Origin: Cellulomonas pakistanensis
Lineage (GTDB): Bacteria > Actinomycetota > Actinomycetes > Actinomycetales > Cellulomonadaceae
Length of the DNA: 64,000 nt
NCBI RefSeq assembly: GCF_016862755.1
Contig: NZ_BONO01000014.1
Coordinates: 1-64,000 of the forward strand
Direction of reading: 5' to 3'
A program made the position numbers and the translations under genes. Positions 26,660-34,064 of the stretch are shown piece after piece. How positions within the stretch are numbered: position 1 is the first letter of the stretch; the number at the start of each line of letters is the position of its first letter. The notes below the pieces were generated by a model that was not told where the DNA came from, ran no database searches, and worked only from the letters and a program-made list of their open reading frames with translations.

Positions 26660-27907
26660 GTGACCGACTCCCCCGCCGGCCCGCGCCGGGCCGCACCCGC
26701 CGCGCGCCGCGTCGTGCTCGACGCGGGCGGCCGCGCGCCCGTGCTGCCCGCCGCCCGCGAGGCGTTCCTCGCCGCCCTCGACGAGGGCTGGTCGGACCCG
26801 CGGCGGCTGCACACCGAGGGCCGCCGGGCCCGCGCGCTGCTCGACGGCGCGCGGGAGGCGGTGGCGGCGCTCGTCGGTGCCCGGACGGAGGAGGTCGACC
26901 TGGCGCCGTCGCGCACGGCGGCCCTGCACGGCGCGGTGCTGACCGTGGCCCGGGGGCGGCGGCGGGTCGGGTCGGTGCTGGTGGCGTCGGCCGTGGAGCG
27001 GCGTGCCGTGCTGGACGCGGGGGCGGCGCTCGGTGCCGGGGCCGCGGGTGCCGGGGCCGCGGCCGCGGGTGCCGGGACTCCGGGTCCCGGGGTCCCGGGC
27101 GCCGGACTCGTCGAGGTCGCCGTGGACCGCGACGGCCGGATCGACGTCGACGCGTTCGCGGAGGCCGTCGCGCGCCCGGGCGTGGCGCTGGCCGCGGTGC
27201 AGCACGCGAACGGCGAGGTCGGCACGCTGCAGCCCGTCGCCGCCGCGCTCGAGGCCGCCCGCGCCGCACAGGTCCCGCTGCTGGTCGACGCGGGGTCGTC
27301 GTTCGGGCACGCACCGGTCGGGCCGGAGTGGGACGTGCTCGCCCTCGACCCCGGCGACGTCGGCGCCCTCCCGGGGGTCGCCGTGCTCGTGACCCGGGCG
27401 GGGGTGCGCCGCTCCCCCGCCCCGCCGGCCGGCTCGGGGGACGACGACCGCTGGTTCCCCGGCGGCGTCTCCGTGCCGGCGGCGCTGGCCGCCGCCGTCG
27501 CGCTGCAGGCCGCCGCCGCGCGCGTCGCCACCGGGCCGGACCCGCGGCACGCGCTGGTCGACCGGCTGCGCGCGCGGGTCGCGGCGGAGGTGCCGGAGGT
27601 CGACGTCGCCGGGCCGGCCACCGGCCGGCTGCCGCACGTGCTGACGTTCTCCTGCCTCTACGTCGACGGGGAGGCCGTGGTCACGGCGCTCGACCGGGCG
27701 GGGTTCGCCGTGGCGTCGGGCTCCGCGTGCACGTCGGCCACCGAGGAGCCGAGCCACGTGCTCGCCGCCATGGGCGCGCTGACGCAGGGCAACGTCCGGC
27801 TGTCGCTCCCGCTCGGCACCACGCCGGCGGACGTCGACCGGTTCGCCGACGCGCTCCCGGACGTGGTGGCGGCGATCCGGCGCGACGCGGGGCTGACGGA
27901 GTACTGA
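26660..27907 (+). CDS. Cysteine desulfurase (NifS/IscS) homologue lacking the PLP lysine
   Basis: 415 residues of the aminotransferase class V fold. Retained: N-terminal VVLDAGGRAPVLPAA, VQHANGEVGTLQP (substrate-binding Asn), PLLVDAGSSFG (PLP-ring Asp), and the mobile catalytic cysteine loop VASGSACTSATEEPSHVL. Lost: where family members have SGHK followed by GPKG, this protein reads ALDPGDVGALPGV; the His that stacks on PLP (EHxAV) is Arg (VERRAVLD). The whole protein contains no lysine, so an internal aldimine cannot form. The reading frame is clean, so this is not a simple frameshift. Downstream, convergent erpA and nearby nadA point to iron-sulfur assembly, where desulfurases normally serve. 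Possible roles: persulfide carrier, partner subunit, or decaying gene. Confidence 0.8.
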   Translation: MTDSPAGPRRAAPAARRVVLDAGGRAPVLPAAREAFLAALDEGWSDPRRLHTEGRRARALLDGAREAVAALVGARTEEVDLAPSRTAALHGAVLTVARGRRRVGSVLVASAVERRAVLDAGAALGAGAAGAGAAAAGAGTPGPGVPGAGLVEVAVDRDGRIDVDAFAEAVARPGVALAAVQHANGEVGTLQPVAAALEAARAAQVPLLVDAGSSFGHAPVGPEWDVLALDPGDVGALPGVAVLVTRAGVRRSPAPPAGSGDDDRWFPGGVSVPAALAAAVALQAAAARVATGPDPRHALVDRLRARVAAEVPEVDVAGPATGRLPHVLTFSCLYVDGEAVVTALDRAGFAVASGSACTSATEEPSHVLAAMGALTQGNVRLSLPLGTTPADVDRFADALPDVVAAIRRDAGLTEY

Positions 27908-27911
27908 CCGA

Positions 27912-27955
27912 CTGCTGCCCGGCTGCTGCCCGGCTCCTGCCCGGCTGCTGTCGGG
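27912..27955 (+). repeat. Four 11-bp tandem repeats
   Basis: CTGCTGCCCGG repeated four times (third and fourth copies with one or two changes) directly after the desulfurase-like gene. Probably slippage product in noncoding DNA. Confidence 0.7.
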
Positions 27956-27959
27956 CGTC

Positions 27960-28014
27960 GGGTGGATCCACCGGGCGCGACCCGCCGGGCGTGTCGGGCC
28001 GGGTGGATCCACCC
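27960..28014. repeat. Palindromic repeat family C, copy 1
   Basis: 55-bp element with ends GGGTGGA and TCCACCC and an inner CCGGGCGTGTCGGGC; each end is itself part of a GGTGGATCCACC palindrome. A 54-bp relative lies at 31916-31969 with the same ends and the same CGGCGTGTCGGGC-like core. Confidence 0.65.
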
Positions 28015-28038
28015 GGCCCTCCCGGGACCCGGCACGCA

Positions 28039-28072
28039 CGAGGGCCCCGGACCGTGCGGTCCGGGGCCCTCG
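28039..28072. terminator. Bidirectional terminator between desulfurase homologue and erpA
   Basis: Perfect 15-bp stem CGAGGGCCCCGGACC with its complement and a GTGC loop, between convergent genes. Confidence 0.85.
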
Positions 28073-28091
28073 GGGCGTCAGGCGGGGCGGG

Positions 28092-28442
28092 TCAGCTGAA
28101 CGAGCCGCCGCACGCGCAGGACGAGCCCGCGTTCGGGTTGTCGATCGTGAAGCCCTGCTTCTCGATGGTGTCCGCGAAGTCGATGGTCGCGCCCTCGAGG
28201 TAGGGGACGCTCATCCGGTCCACGACGACCTCGACGCCGTCGAAGTCGACCAGCGCGTCGCCGTCGAGCACGCGCTCGTCGAAGTAGAGCTGGTAGATGA
28301 GGCCCGAGCAGCCGCCCGGCTGCACCGCGATGCGCAGGCGCAGGTCGTCGCGCCCCTCCTGCTCGAGCAGGCTGCGCACCTTGCCGGCCGCGATGTCGGT
28401 GAGCTGGACGCCGTGCGTCGCGGTCTCGGTGGTCTCGCTCAT
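28092..28442 (-). CDS. erpA: Iron-sulfur cluster insertion protein (ErpA/A-type carrier)
   Basis: Carries and delivers Fe-S clusters to target enzymes. 116 residues of the HesB/IscA fold: VQLTDIAAGKVRSLL, VQPGGCSGLIYQLYFD (first ligand cysteine), and the C-terminal SSCACGGSF with the other two cysteines. ATG 28442 has AGGAGA upstream; the longer frame is noncoding leader. Neighbours are a degenerate desulfurase homologue and, beyond a glycerate-kinase homologue, nadA, whose product is a 4Fe-4S enzyme and a plausible client. Confidence 0.93.
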   Translation of the reverse strand: MSETTETATHGVQLTDIAAGKVRSLLEQEGRDDLRLRIAVQPGGCSGLIYQLYFDERVLDGDALVDFDGVEVVVDRMSVPYLEGATIDFADTIEKQGFTIDNPNAGSSCACGGSFS

Positions 28443-28608
28443 GGTGTCTCCTGACGGTGTCTCGGATCGGTCGCGGGCGCGCACCCGTGCGTGCGCCGCG
28501 GGACGGTCACGTCGAGCACAACCGCGCTCCCGCGTGATCTGTTCCCAATGTACGCCCGCCCGCGCCCCCCGCAGCGGGACGCGCACAGGACCTGCACGGG
28601 CCGGCGGG

Positions 28609-29934
28609 TCAGCGGGACCAGGTGCGCGCGATCCGCGGGAGGCGGGCGCGCAGCGCGGCGGCCGGGTCGCGGCGCCAGGCGCCCTCGTCCTCGGGGCGCT
28701 CGACGACGCCGAACCCGGCCGCCAGCCCCGCCGCTCCCCAGTCCCGGCGCCCGGTGCGCAGGTGCGCGGCGACCGCCACGGCCGGCACCCCGAGCGGCAG
28801 CGCGGCCCGGGCCACCGCGCCCACGACGCCGTGCTCCAGCGCGGTGCCGTCGAGCACGGCGGTGCCCGTCAGCACGAGGTCGGCGTCCGCCGCCCGACCC
28901 GCGAGGTCGACCGCGTCCGCGACCCACGCCGCGCCGTCGACCAGCCGCGCGCCCAGCAGCCCGAGCGCGAACGCCGCGCCGCCGCCCGCGCCCGACCCCG
29001 GGGCGAGCGCCGCGCGCGACCCGGGCGCCCGCGCGCCGATGCCCGCGCCCGCCGACGCCGCGGGCCTCCCGGCCCTGCCGAGCGCACCCGACCCGGCCAG
29101 CAGGTCCCGGCGCCCGCCGTCGCCCGCCGAGGCCGCCGCCTCCCCCGCCGCCCGCACGAAGGCGGCGACGGCGCGCTCCGCCTCCTGCGCCGCCGCCGCG
29201 TCGACGCGCCCTGCCTCCGCGAGGTCCGCGGACACCCCGCCGAGCCCGAGCAGCGGCAGCTCGTGCGCGTGCAGCGCCACCAGGTCGCGCCCGCGCAGCG
29301 CCGCCCGCAGCTCCCCGACCGCCGCGAGGTCCGCCGCGGGCAGCCCGGCGGCCGACGCCACGCCGCGCCCCGCGGCCCCCGGCGCCGCCCCGAGCGCCGC
29401 GAGCAGCCCGGCCCCGGCGTCGTGCGCCACGGTGCGCCGGCCGCCCAGCCCGACGACGACCCGCCCCGCGCCGGTGTCCAGCGCCGCGGCGAGCAGCGTC
29501 CCGAGCCCGGCGGACGTCGTGGCGGTCACCGGCACCGACCCGGGGTCGCCCGCGCCGAGCGCCAGCGCGCCGTCGACGTACGCGGTCCGCCCGCCGCCCG
29601 GCTCCGCCACGACCAGCACCGCCCCGGGCACGACGGCCCCGTGGGCGTCGGTCGTCGTCACGGACAGCAGCTCGCCGCCGCGCGCCGCCCGGACCGCGTC
29701 GACCAGGCCCGCCCCGCCGTCGGACAGCGGCAGCGGCGTCAGCTCGTCGCCCGGCGCGGCGTCGCGCCAGCCCGCCGTGAGCGCGGCGACGGCCTCGGCC
29801 GCGGTCAGCACCGGCCACGGGTCGGCTCCGGGAGCGACGGACGGGCCTGCCACCCCGCGCACGGCCGAGGCCGCCGCACCGGGTCCGTCCCCGGGGCGTG
29901 CGTCGAACCGGCCGGGGGCCACGAGCACGTGCAC
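28609..29934 (-). CDS. Glycerate kinase (GlxK/GarK family) homologue with degenerate motifs
   Basis: 441 residues. The fold is recognised by the order of remnants, compared with family motifs known to me: PDSFKG is here APGRFDA, ADGGEGT is SDGGAGL, GGSATNDGGAG is GGRRTVAHDAGAG, the FGPQKGA segment is lost, and TGEGxxDxQTxxGK is TGTAVLDGTALEHG. No lysine remains. Ala/Gly-rich insertions (about residues 255-305) replace the usual helical part. The GTG at 29934 is used; another GTG lies 6 nt further in. Synteny with a glycerate kinase gene next to erpA is known in actinobacteria, which supports descent; glycerate kinase activity is unlikely here. Divergent from nadA. Confidence 0.7.
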   Translation of the reverse strand: MHVLVAPGRFDARPGDGPGAAASAVRGVAGPSVAPGADPWPVLTAAEAVAALTAGWRDAAPGDELTPLPLSDGGAGLVDAVRAARGGELLSVTTTDAHGAVVPGAVLVVAEPGGGRTAYVDGALALGAGDPGSVPVTATTSAGLGTLLAAALDTGAGRVVVGLGGRRTVAHDAGAGLLAALGAAPGAAGRGVASAAGLPAADLAAVGELRAALRGRDLVALHAHELPLLGLGGVSADLAEAGRVDAAAAQEAERAVAAFVRAAGEAAASAGDGGRRDLLAGSGALGRAGRPAASAGAGIGARAPGSRAALAPGSGAGGGAAFALGLLGARLVDGAAWVADAVDLAGRAADADLVLTGTAVLDGTALEHGVVGAVARAALPLGVPAVAVAAHLRTGRRDWGAAGLAAGFGVVERPEDEGAWRRDPAAALRARLPRIARTWSR

Positions 29935-30018
29935 GGCGCGATCCTCGCACGCCCTCCCCGCCCCGACCGGGTGCCGGTCCTGGTCAGCGCCCCGGACCGC
30001 TGTGGGATGATCCTGCGC

Positions 30019-31221
30019 GTGACTCTCCTCGCCCCCGGGACCACGTTCGCCGAGCCCGCGTCGTCCGCGCTGCTGCTGCTCGGCCAGGGCCGCGACCTCG
30101 CGTCCGAGCGCGGCGTCGAGTGCGTCGGCGGCCTGCCCGCCGCGTCCGACCCCGACCTGGTGGAGCGCGCCCGCGCGGCCCGGGCCGCGCTCGGCGACCG
30201 CGCCTTCGTGCTCGGCCACCACTACCAGCGCGACGAGGTCATCGACTTCGCCGACGTCACCGGCGACTCGTTCAAGCTCGCGCGCGAGGCGGCGGCCCGC
30301 CCCGACGCCGAGTTCATCCTGTTCTGCGGCGTGCACTTCATGGCGGAGTCGGCCGACATCCTCACGTCGGACGCCCAGCAGGTCGTGCTGCCCGACATGG
30401 CGGCCGGCTGCTCGATGGCCGACATGGCGGCGATCGACCAGGTCGAGGACGCCTGGGACGTGCTGGTGGAGGCCGGGATCGCCGCGGACACCGTCCCGGT
30501 GACCTACATGAACTCGACGGCCGCCATCAAGGCGTTCACCGGCCGGCACGGCGGCACCGTCTGCACGTCGTCGAACGCCCACGTCGCGCTCCGCTGGGCG
30601 TTCGACCAGGTCGGCGGCGTCGACGGCACCGGCAAGGTGCTGTTCATGCCCGACCAGCACCTCGGCCGGAACACCGCGGTGCTCGCGCTCGGCATCCCGC
30701 TCGAGCAGTGCGTCGTGTTCGACCCCCGGAAGCCGAACGGCGGACTCACCGTCGCCGAGCTGCGCGACGCCCGGATGATCCTGTGGCGCGGGCACTGCTC
30801 GGTGCACGGCCGGTTCAGCGCGCAGAACCTCGTCGACGTCCGCGCGGCCGTCCCGGACGTCACGGTGCTGGTGCACCCGGAGTGCAAGCACGAGGTCGTC
30901 ACCGGAGCCGACATGGTCGGGTCGACGGAGTACATCATCCAGGCCCTCGACGCGGCGCCCGCGGGCTCGGCGTGGGCCATCGGCACCGAGCTGAACCTGG
31001 TCCGCCGGCTCGCGGCCGCGCACCCGGACAAGCGGATCTCGTACCTCGACTCGACGGTCTGCTTCTGCTCGACCATGAACCGGATCGACCTGCCGCACCT
31101 GGTGTGGGCGATGGAGTCGCTCGTCGCCGGCCGGGTGCCGAACCGCATCGTCGTGGACGCCGACGACGCGCACTGGGCGCGGGTCGCGCTCGACCAGATG
31201 CTGGCGCTGCCGGGGTACTGA
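30019..31221 (+). CDS. nadA: Quinolinate synthase
   Basis: Makes quinolinate from iminoaspartate and dihydroxyacetone phosphate for NAD synthesis; needs a 4Fe-4S cluster. About 400 residues. Landmarks: VLGHHYQRDEVIDFADVTGDS, LFCGVHFMAESADIL (first ligand Cys), CTSSNAHVAL (second), FMPDQHLGRNTA, HPECKHEVV and STVCFCSTMN (last ligand). GTG 30019 is chosen because GATGAT lies 7 nt upstream as in other leaderless genes here; an in-frame ATG at 30007 is an alternative. nadB and nadC are not in the window. Confidence 0.95.
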   Translation: MTLLAPGTTFAEPASSALLLLGQGRDLASERGVECVGGLPAASDPDLVERARAARAALGDRAFVLGHHYQRDEVIDFADVTGDSFKLAREAAARPDAEFILFCGVHFMAESADILTSDAQQVVLPDMAAGCSMADMAAIDQVEDAWDVLVEAGIAADTVPVTYMNSTAAIKAFTGRHGGTVCTSSNAHVALRWAFDQVGGVDGTGKVLFMPDQHLGRNTAVLALGIPLEQCVVFDPRKPNGGLTVAELRDARMILWRGHCSVHGRFSAQNLVDVRAAVPDVTVLVHPECKHEVVTGADMVGSTEYIIQALDAAPAGSAWAIGTELNLVRRLAAAHPDKRISYLDSTVCFCSTMNRIDLPHLVWAMESLVAGRVPNRIVVDADDAHWARVALDQMLALPGY

Positions 31222-31280
31222 CACCCTGGGGGTCGGGCCTGCCGTGTCGGGCGGGCCACCGCCGTCGGGAGGGGACGCTC

Positions 31281-31877
31281 GTGGGGACCGGGCTGCTGCG
31301 GGTGGGCATCGTCGTGTTCGACGACGCCGAGGAGCTCGACGTGGTCGGGCCGTACGACGTCCTCGCGTCCTGGGCGGCGCACTCCGCGCTGCGCCCCGAG
31401 GTGGTGACGTTCTCCGCCGACGGCTCGGGCGTGCGGTGCGCCAAGGGTCTGCGGCTGGTGCCGGACGCGTCCCGGGACGACGTCGGGCCGCTGCACGTGA
31501 TCGTGCACCCCGGCGGCCGCGGCACCCGCGCGCTCGCGCGGGACCCCGAGCACCTGGCGTGGGTGCGCGAGGCGCGCCGGGAGACCGCGCTGATGACGTC
31601 GGTGTGCACCGGCGCCCTGGTCTACGCCGCCGCGGGGCTGCTCGCCGGGCGGCCGGCGACCACGCACTGGGCCGCCGTCGACGAGCTGGCGGAGCTCGAC
31701 CCGAGCGTGCTGGTCGACACCGAGGCGCGGTTCGTCGACGACGGCGACGTCGTCACGAGCGCCGGGGTGTCCGCGGGGATCGACATGGCGCTGCACCTGG
31801 TCGCGCGGCTGGAGTCGCCGGACGCGGCCCGCGCCGTGCGCCGGGGCATCCAGTACGACCCGGCCCCGCCGGTCTGA
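31281..31877 (+). CDS. DJ-1/PfpI family protein
   Basis: 198 residues of the ThiJ/PfpI class I glutamine-amidotransferase-like fold: RVGIVVFDDAEELDVVGPYDVL with the conserved acid, IVHPGGRGTRAL, nucleophile-elbow cysteine in MTSVCTGALVYAAAGLLAGRPATTHW with the following His, and AGVSAGIDMALHLVARL. This pattern is shared with isonitrile-hydratase-like members and AraC-linked GATase domains; no DNA-binding domain is present. GTG 31281 has GGGAGGGG upstream. 59 bp after nadA, possibly in the same transcript. Exact reaction unknown. Confidence 0.85.
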   Translation: MGTGLLRVGIVVFDDAEELDVVGPYDVLASWAAHSALRPEVVTFSADGSGVRCAKGLRLVPDASRDDVGPLHVIVHPGGRGTRALARDPEHLAWVREARRETALMTSVCTGALVYAAAGLLAGRPATTHWAAVDELAELDPSVLVDTEARFVDDGDVVTSAGVSAGIDMALHLVARLESPDAARAVRRGIQYDPAPPV

Positions 31878-31915
31878 CGGGCGCCCGCGCCCCGGACGCC
31901 CGCTCGGGTGGGGTC

Positions 31916-31969
31916 GGGTGGAGCGTCCTGCCCGACACGCGCCGGCGTGTCGGGCTGAACGCTCCACCC
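31916..31969. repeat. Palindromic repeat family C, copy 2 / bidirectional terminator
   Basis: Outer arms GGGTGGAGCGT (31916-31926) with 31959-31969, inner arms CCCGACACGC (31931-31940) with 31945-31954, loop GCCG. Lies between convergent genes and resembles the 27960-28014 element in length and ends. Confidence 0.75.
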
Positions 31970-31986
31970 GAGGTGGGATCCCGTGG

Positions 31987-33387
31987 TCAGCCCGCCAGGC
32001 GCGCGAGCAGCAGGGCCTCGGCCAGCACCACGCGCTCCAGCTCGCCCAGGTGCACGGACTCGTTCGCCCCGTGCGCGCGGGAGTCCGGGTCCTCGACGCC
32101 GGTCACGAGGATCGCGGCGTCCGGGTAGACCTCGAGCAGGTCGGCGATGAACGGGATCGACCCGCCGATGCCGATGTCGACCGGCTCGGTCCCCCACGCG
32201 TCGGCGAAGGCGGCGCGCGCGGCCTGCATCGCGGCGGAGTCGGCGGGCGCCTGGAACGGCTTGCCGAGCTCGCCGTCGCGGACGGTCACGCGGGCGCCGA
32301 ACGGCGCGTGCCCCTCGAGGTGCGCGCGCAGCGCGGCCAGCGCGGCCGCCGGGTCCTGCCCGGGGGCGATCCGCATCGACAGCTTGGCGGTGGCCTTCGG
32401 CGCGATCGTGTTCGACGCGGTGGCGACGCGCGGGGCGTCCAGACCGATCACGGCGATCGTGGGCCTGGCCCACAGCCGCGCGGTGAGCGGGCCGGTGCCG
32501 GCCAGGGTCACGCCGTCGAGCACGCTCGCGTCCGCGCGGAACGCGGCCTCGTCGTAGTCGACGGTCGGGTCGGCGGCGGACACCAGGCCCTCGACGGCCA
32601 CGTCGCCCGCGTCGTCGTGCAGCGTGGCGATCAGCCGGGACAGCAGGGTCACGGCGTCGAGCACCGGGCCGCCGAACATGCCGGAGTGCACCGCGTGGTC
32701 GAGCACGGCGACCTCGACCTCGAGGTCCACCAGCCCGCGCAGCGACGTCGTGAGGCCGGGGACGCCGATCTTCCAGTTCGACGAGTCGGCGACCACGATG
32801 ACGTCGGCGCGCAGCAGGTCGGCGTACGTGTGCAGGAACCGGGTGAAGGACGGCGAGCCGACCTCCTCCTCCCCCTCGACGAACACGGTGACGCCGACGC
32901 CGAGCTCGTCCCCGAGCACGCGCAGGGCGCCGAGGTGCGCGACGACCCCGGCCTTGTCGTCCGCGGAGCCGCGCCCGTAGAGGCGGCCGTCGCGCTCGGT
33001 CGGCTCGAACGGCTCGGTGTCCCAGTCCTCGCGGGCGCCCGGGGGCTGCACGTCGTGGTGCGCGTACAGGAGCACCGTCGGCGCGCCGGCCGGCGCGGGG
33101 CGGCGGGCGACGACCGCGGGGGCGCCGGGCGTGCCGTCGGGGCGCTCGACCGACAGGATCTGCACCTCGGGCAGGCCGGCCGCGCCGAGCAGCCGGGCGA
33201 CGTGCTCGGCGCTGGCGGCGACGTGCGCCTGGTCGAAGTCCGCGTTCGACACGGACGGCACCCGGACGAGCGCCTCGAGGTCGGCGCGGACGCCCGGGAA
33301 GGCGGCGGCGACGCGGGCGCGCAGGTCGGCGACGGCCGCGGCGTCGGCGGGCGTGGGGACGGCGGGGGTGGCGGTGGGCTCTGTCAC
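31987..33387 (-). CDS. M20-family dipeptidase
   Basis: Zinc metallopeptidase, 466 residues, of the carnosinase/dipeptidase branch. Metal and catalytic motifs: LLYAHHDVQPPG (His and catalytic Asp), YGRGSADDKAG (bridging Asp), FVEGEEEVGSP (general-base Glu), and C-terminal GGSIPFIADL and HGANESVHLGEL (last His). The dimerisation domain lies between. GTG 33387 is set by TAGCGT 8 nt upstream (fwd 33396-33401). Likely cytosolic peptide turnover. Confidence 0.92.
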   Translation of the reverse strand: MTEPTATPAVPTPADAAAVADLRARVAAAFPGVRADLEALVRVPSVSNADFDQAHVAASAEHVARLLGAAGLPEVQILSVERPDGTPGAPAVVARRPAPAGAPTVLLYAHHDVQPPGAREDWDTEPFEPTERDGRLYGRGSADDKAGVVAHLGALRVLGDELGVGVTVFVEGEEEVGSPSFTRFLHTYADLLRADVIVVADSSNWKIGVPGLTTSLRGLVDLEVEVAVLDHAVHSGMFGGPVLDAVTLLSRLIATLHDDAGDVAVEGLVSAADPTVDYDEAAFRADASVLDGVTLAGTGPLTARLWARPTIAVIGLDAPRVATASNTIAPKATAKLSMRIAPGQDPAAALAALRAHLEGHAPFGARVTVRDGELGKPFQAPADSAAMQAARAAFADAWGTEPVDIGIGGSIPFIADLLEVYPDAAILVTGVEDPDSRAHGANESVHLGELERVVLAEALLLARLAG

Positions 33388-33395
33388 GGATCGCC

Positions 33396-33413
33396 ACGCT
33401 ACTCGACTACCCT
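33396..33413. promoter_or_regulatory. Back-to-back leaderless-type promoters (M20 dipeptidase / DUF3043 gene)
   Basis: Minus-strand TAGCGT (33401-33396) is 8 nt from GTG 33387; plus-strand TACCCT (33408-33413) is 6 nt from GTG 33420. The whole intergenic gap is 32 bp, so the -35 regions lie over the other promoter or gene. For DUF3043 a GGAGGG between hexamer and start could also be a Shine-Dalgarno sequence. Confidence 0.45.
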
Positions 33414-33419
33414 GGAGGG

Positions 33420-34031
33420 GTGTTCGGACGCAGCAAGGACAGCACCGCCCCCGCCGACCAGGCCCCGGCCCTGACCGAGGAGCCGCTCGGCACCGTCGAG
33501 CTGCCCGGTGGCAAGGGCCGTCCGACGCCCAAGCGGAAGACGGCCGAGGCCGCCAACCGCCGGCCGCTGGTGCCCCAGGACCGCAAGGCCGCGGCCAAGG
33601 AGGCGCGCGCCGCGCAGCGCGCCGAGCGCGACCGGCAGTACGCCGCCATGCAGACCGGCGACGAGAAGTACATGCCGGCCAAGGACAAGGGCCCCGTGCG
33701 CCGGTACATCCGGCAGTACGTCGACGCCCGGTGGAGCCTCGGCGAGCTGTTCCTGCCCGTCGCGATCGTCATGCTGCTGCTCAACATGCTGCTGACGTCG
33801 GTCAGCCCGGAGCTCGCGTTCCTGGGCCTGGTCGTGCTCTACCTGTTCATCATCGCGATGGTCGTCGACGTGGTGATCATGTGGCGGCGGCTGCGCAAGA
33901 AGCTCGCCGCGAAGTTCGGCGACGCCGGCCAGCAGCGCGGCCTGATGATGTACGCGGTCACCCGGGTGTTCCAGATCCGCCGCGCGCGCCTGCCGAAGCC
34001 GCAGGTCAAGCACGGCGACTACCCCGAGTGA
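33420..34031 (+). CDS. DUF3043 membrane protein
   Basis: 203 residues, actinobacterial DUF3043 pattern: basic N-terminal half (KGRPTPKRKTAEAANRRPLV, KEARAAQRAERDRQYAAMQTG, GPVRRYIRQYVDARWSLGELF), two membrane helices (FLPVAIVMLLLNMLLTSV, LVVLYLFIIAMVVDVVIMW), then a basic tail with RGLMMYAVTRVFQIRRARLPKP. Function unknown. GTG start as discussed for the promoter. Next gene starts 33 bp later with its own -10. Confidence 0.88.
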   Translation: MFGRSKDSTAPADQAPALTEEPLGTVELPGGKGRPTPKRKTAEAANRRPLVPQDRKAAAKEARAAQRAERDRQYAAMQTGDEKYMPAKDKGPVRRYIRQYVDARWSLGELFLPVAIVMLLLNMLLTSVSPELAFLGLVVLYLFIIAMVVDVVIMWRRLRKKLAAKFGDAGQQRGLMMYAVTRVFQIRRARLPKPQVKHGDYPE

Positions 34032-34052
34032 GCCGGTCCTCCTAGACCGTCC

Positions 34053-34058
34053 TAGGGT
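34053..34058 (+). promoter_or_regulatory. Leaderless-type -10 hexamer of the aldo/keto reductase gene
   Basis: TAGGGT 6 nt before ATG 34065; no Shine-Dalgarno sequence. Confidence 0.5.
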
Positions 34059-34064
34059 GGTGGC

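Noticed and set aside
26660..27907. Frameshift as the reason for the missing lysine in the desulfurase homologue
   Set aside because: The frame is continuous, motifs on both sides are in the same frame, and the other frames of the PLP-site segment show no AAG or AAA codon in a matching context.
28297..30018. Upstream extension of nadA through the glycerate-kinase homologue
   Set aside because: Open only because of base composition; the quinolinate synthase N-terminus begins near 30007-30019.
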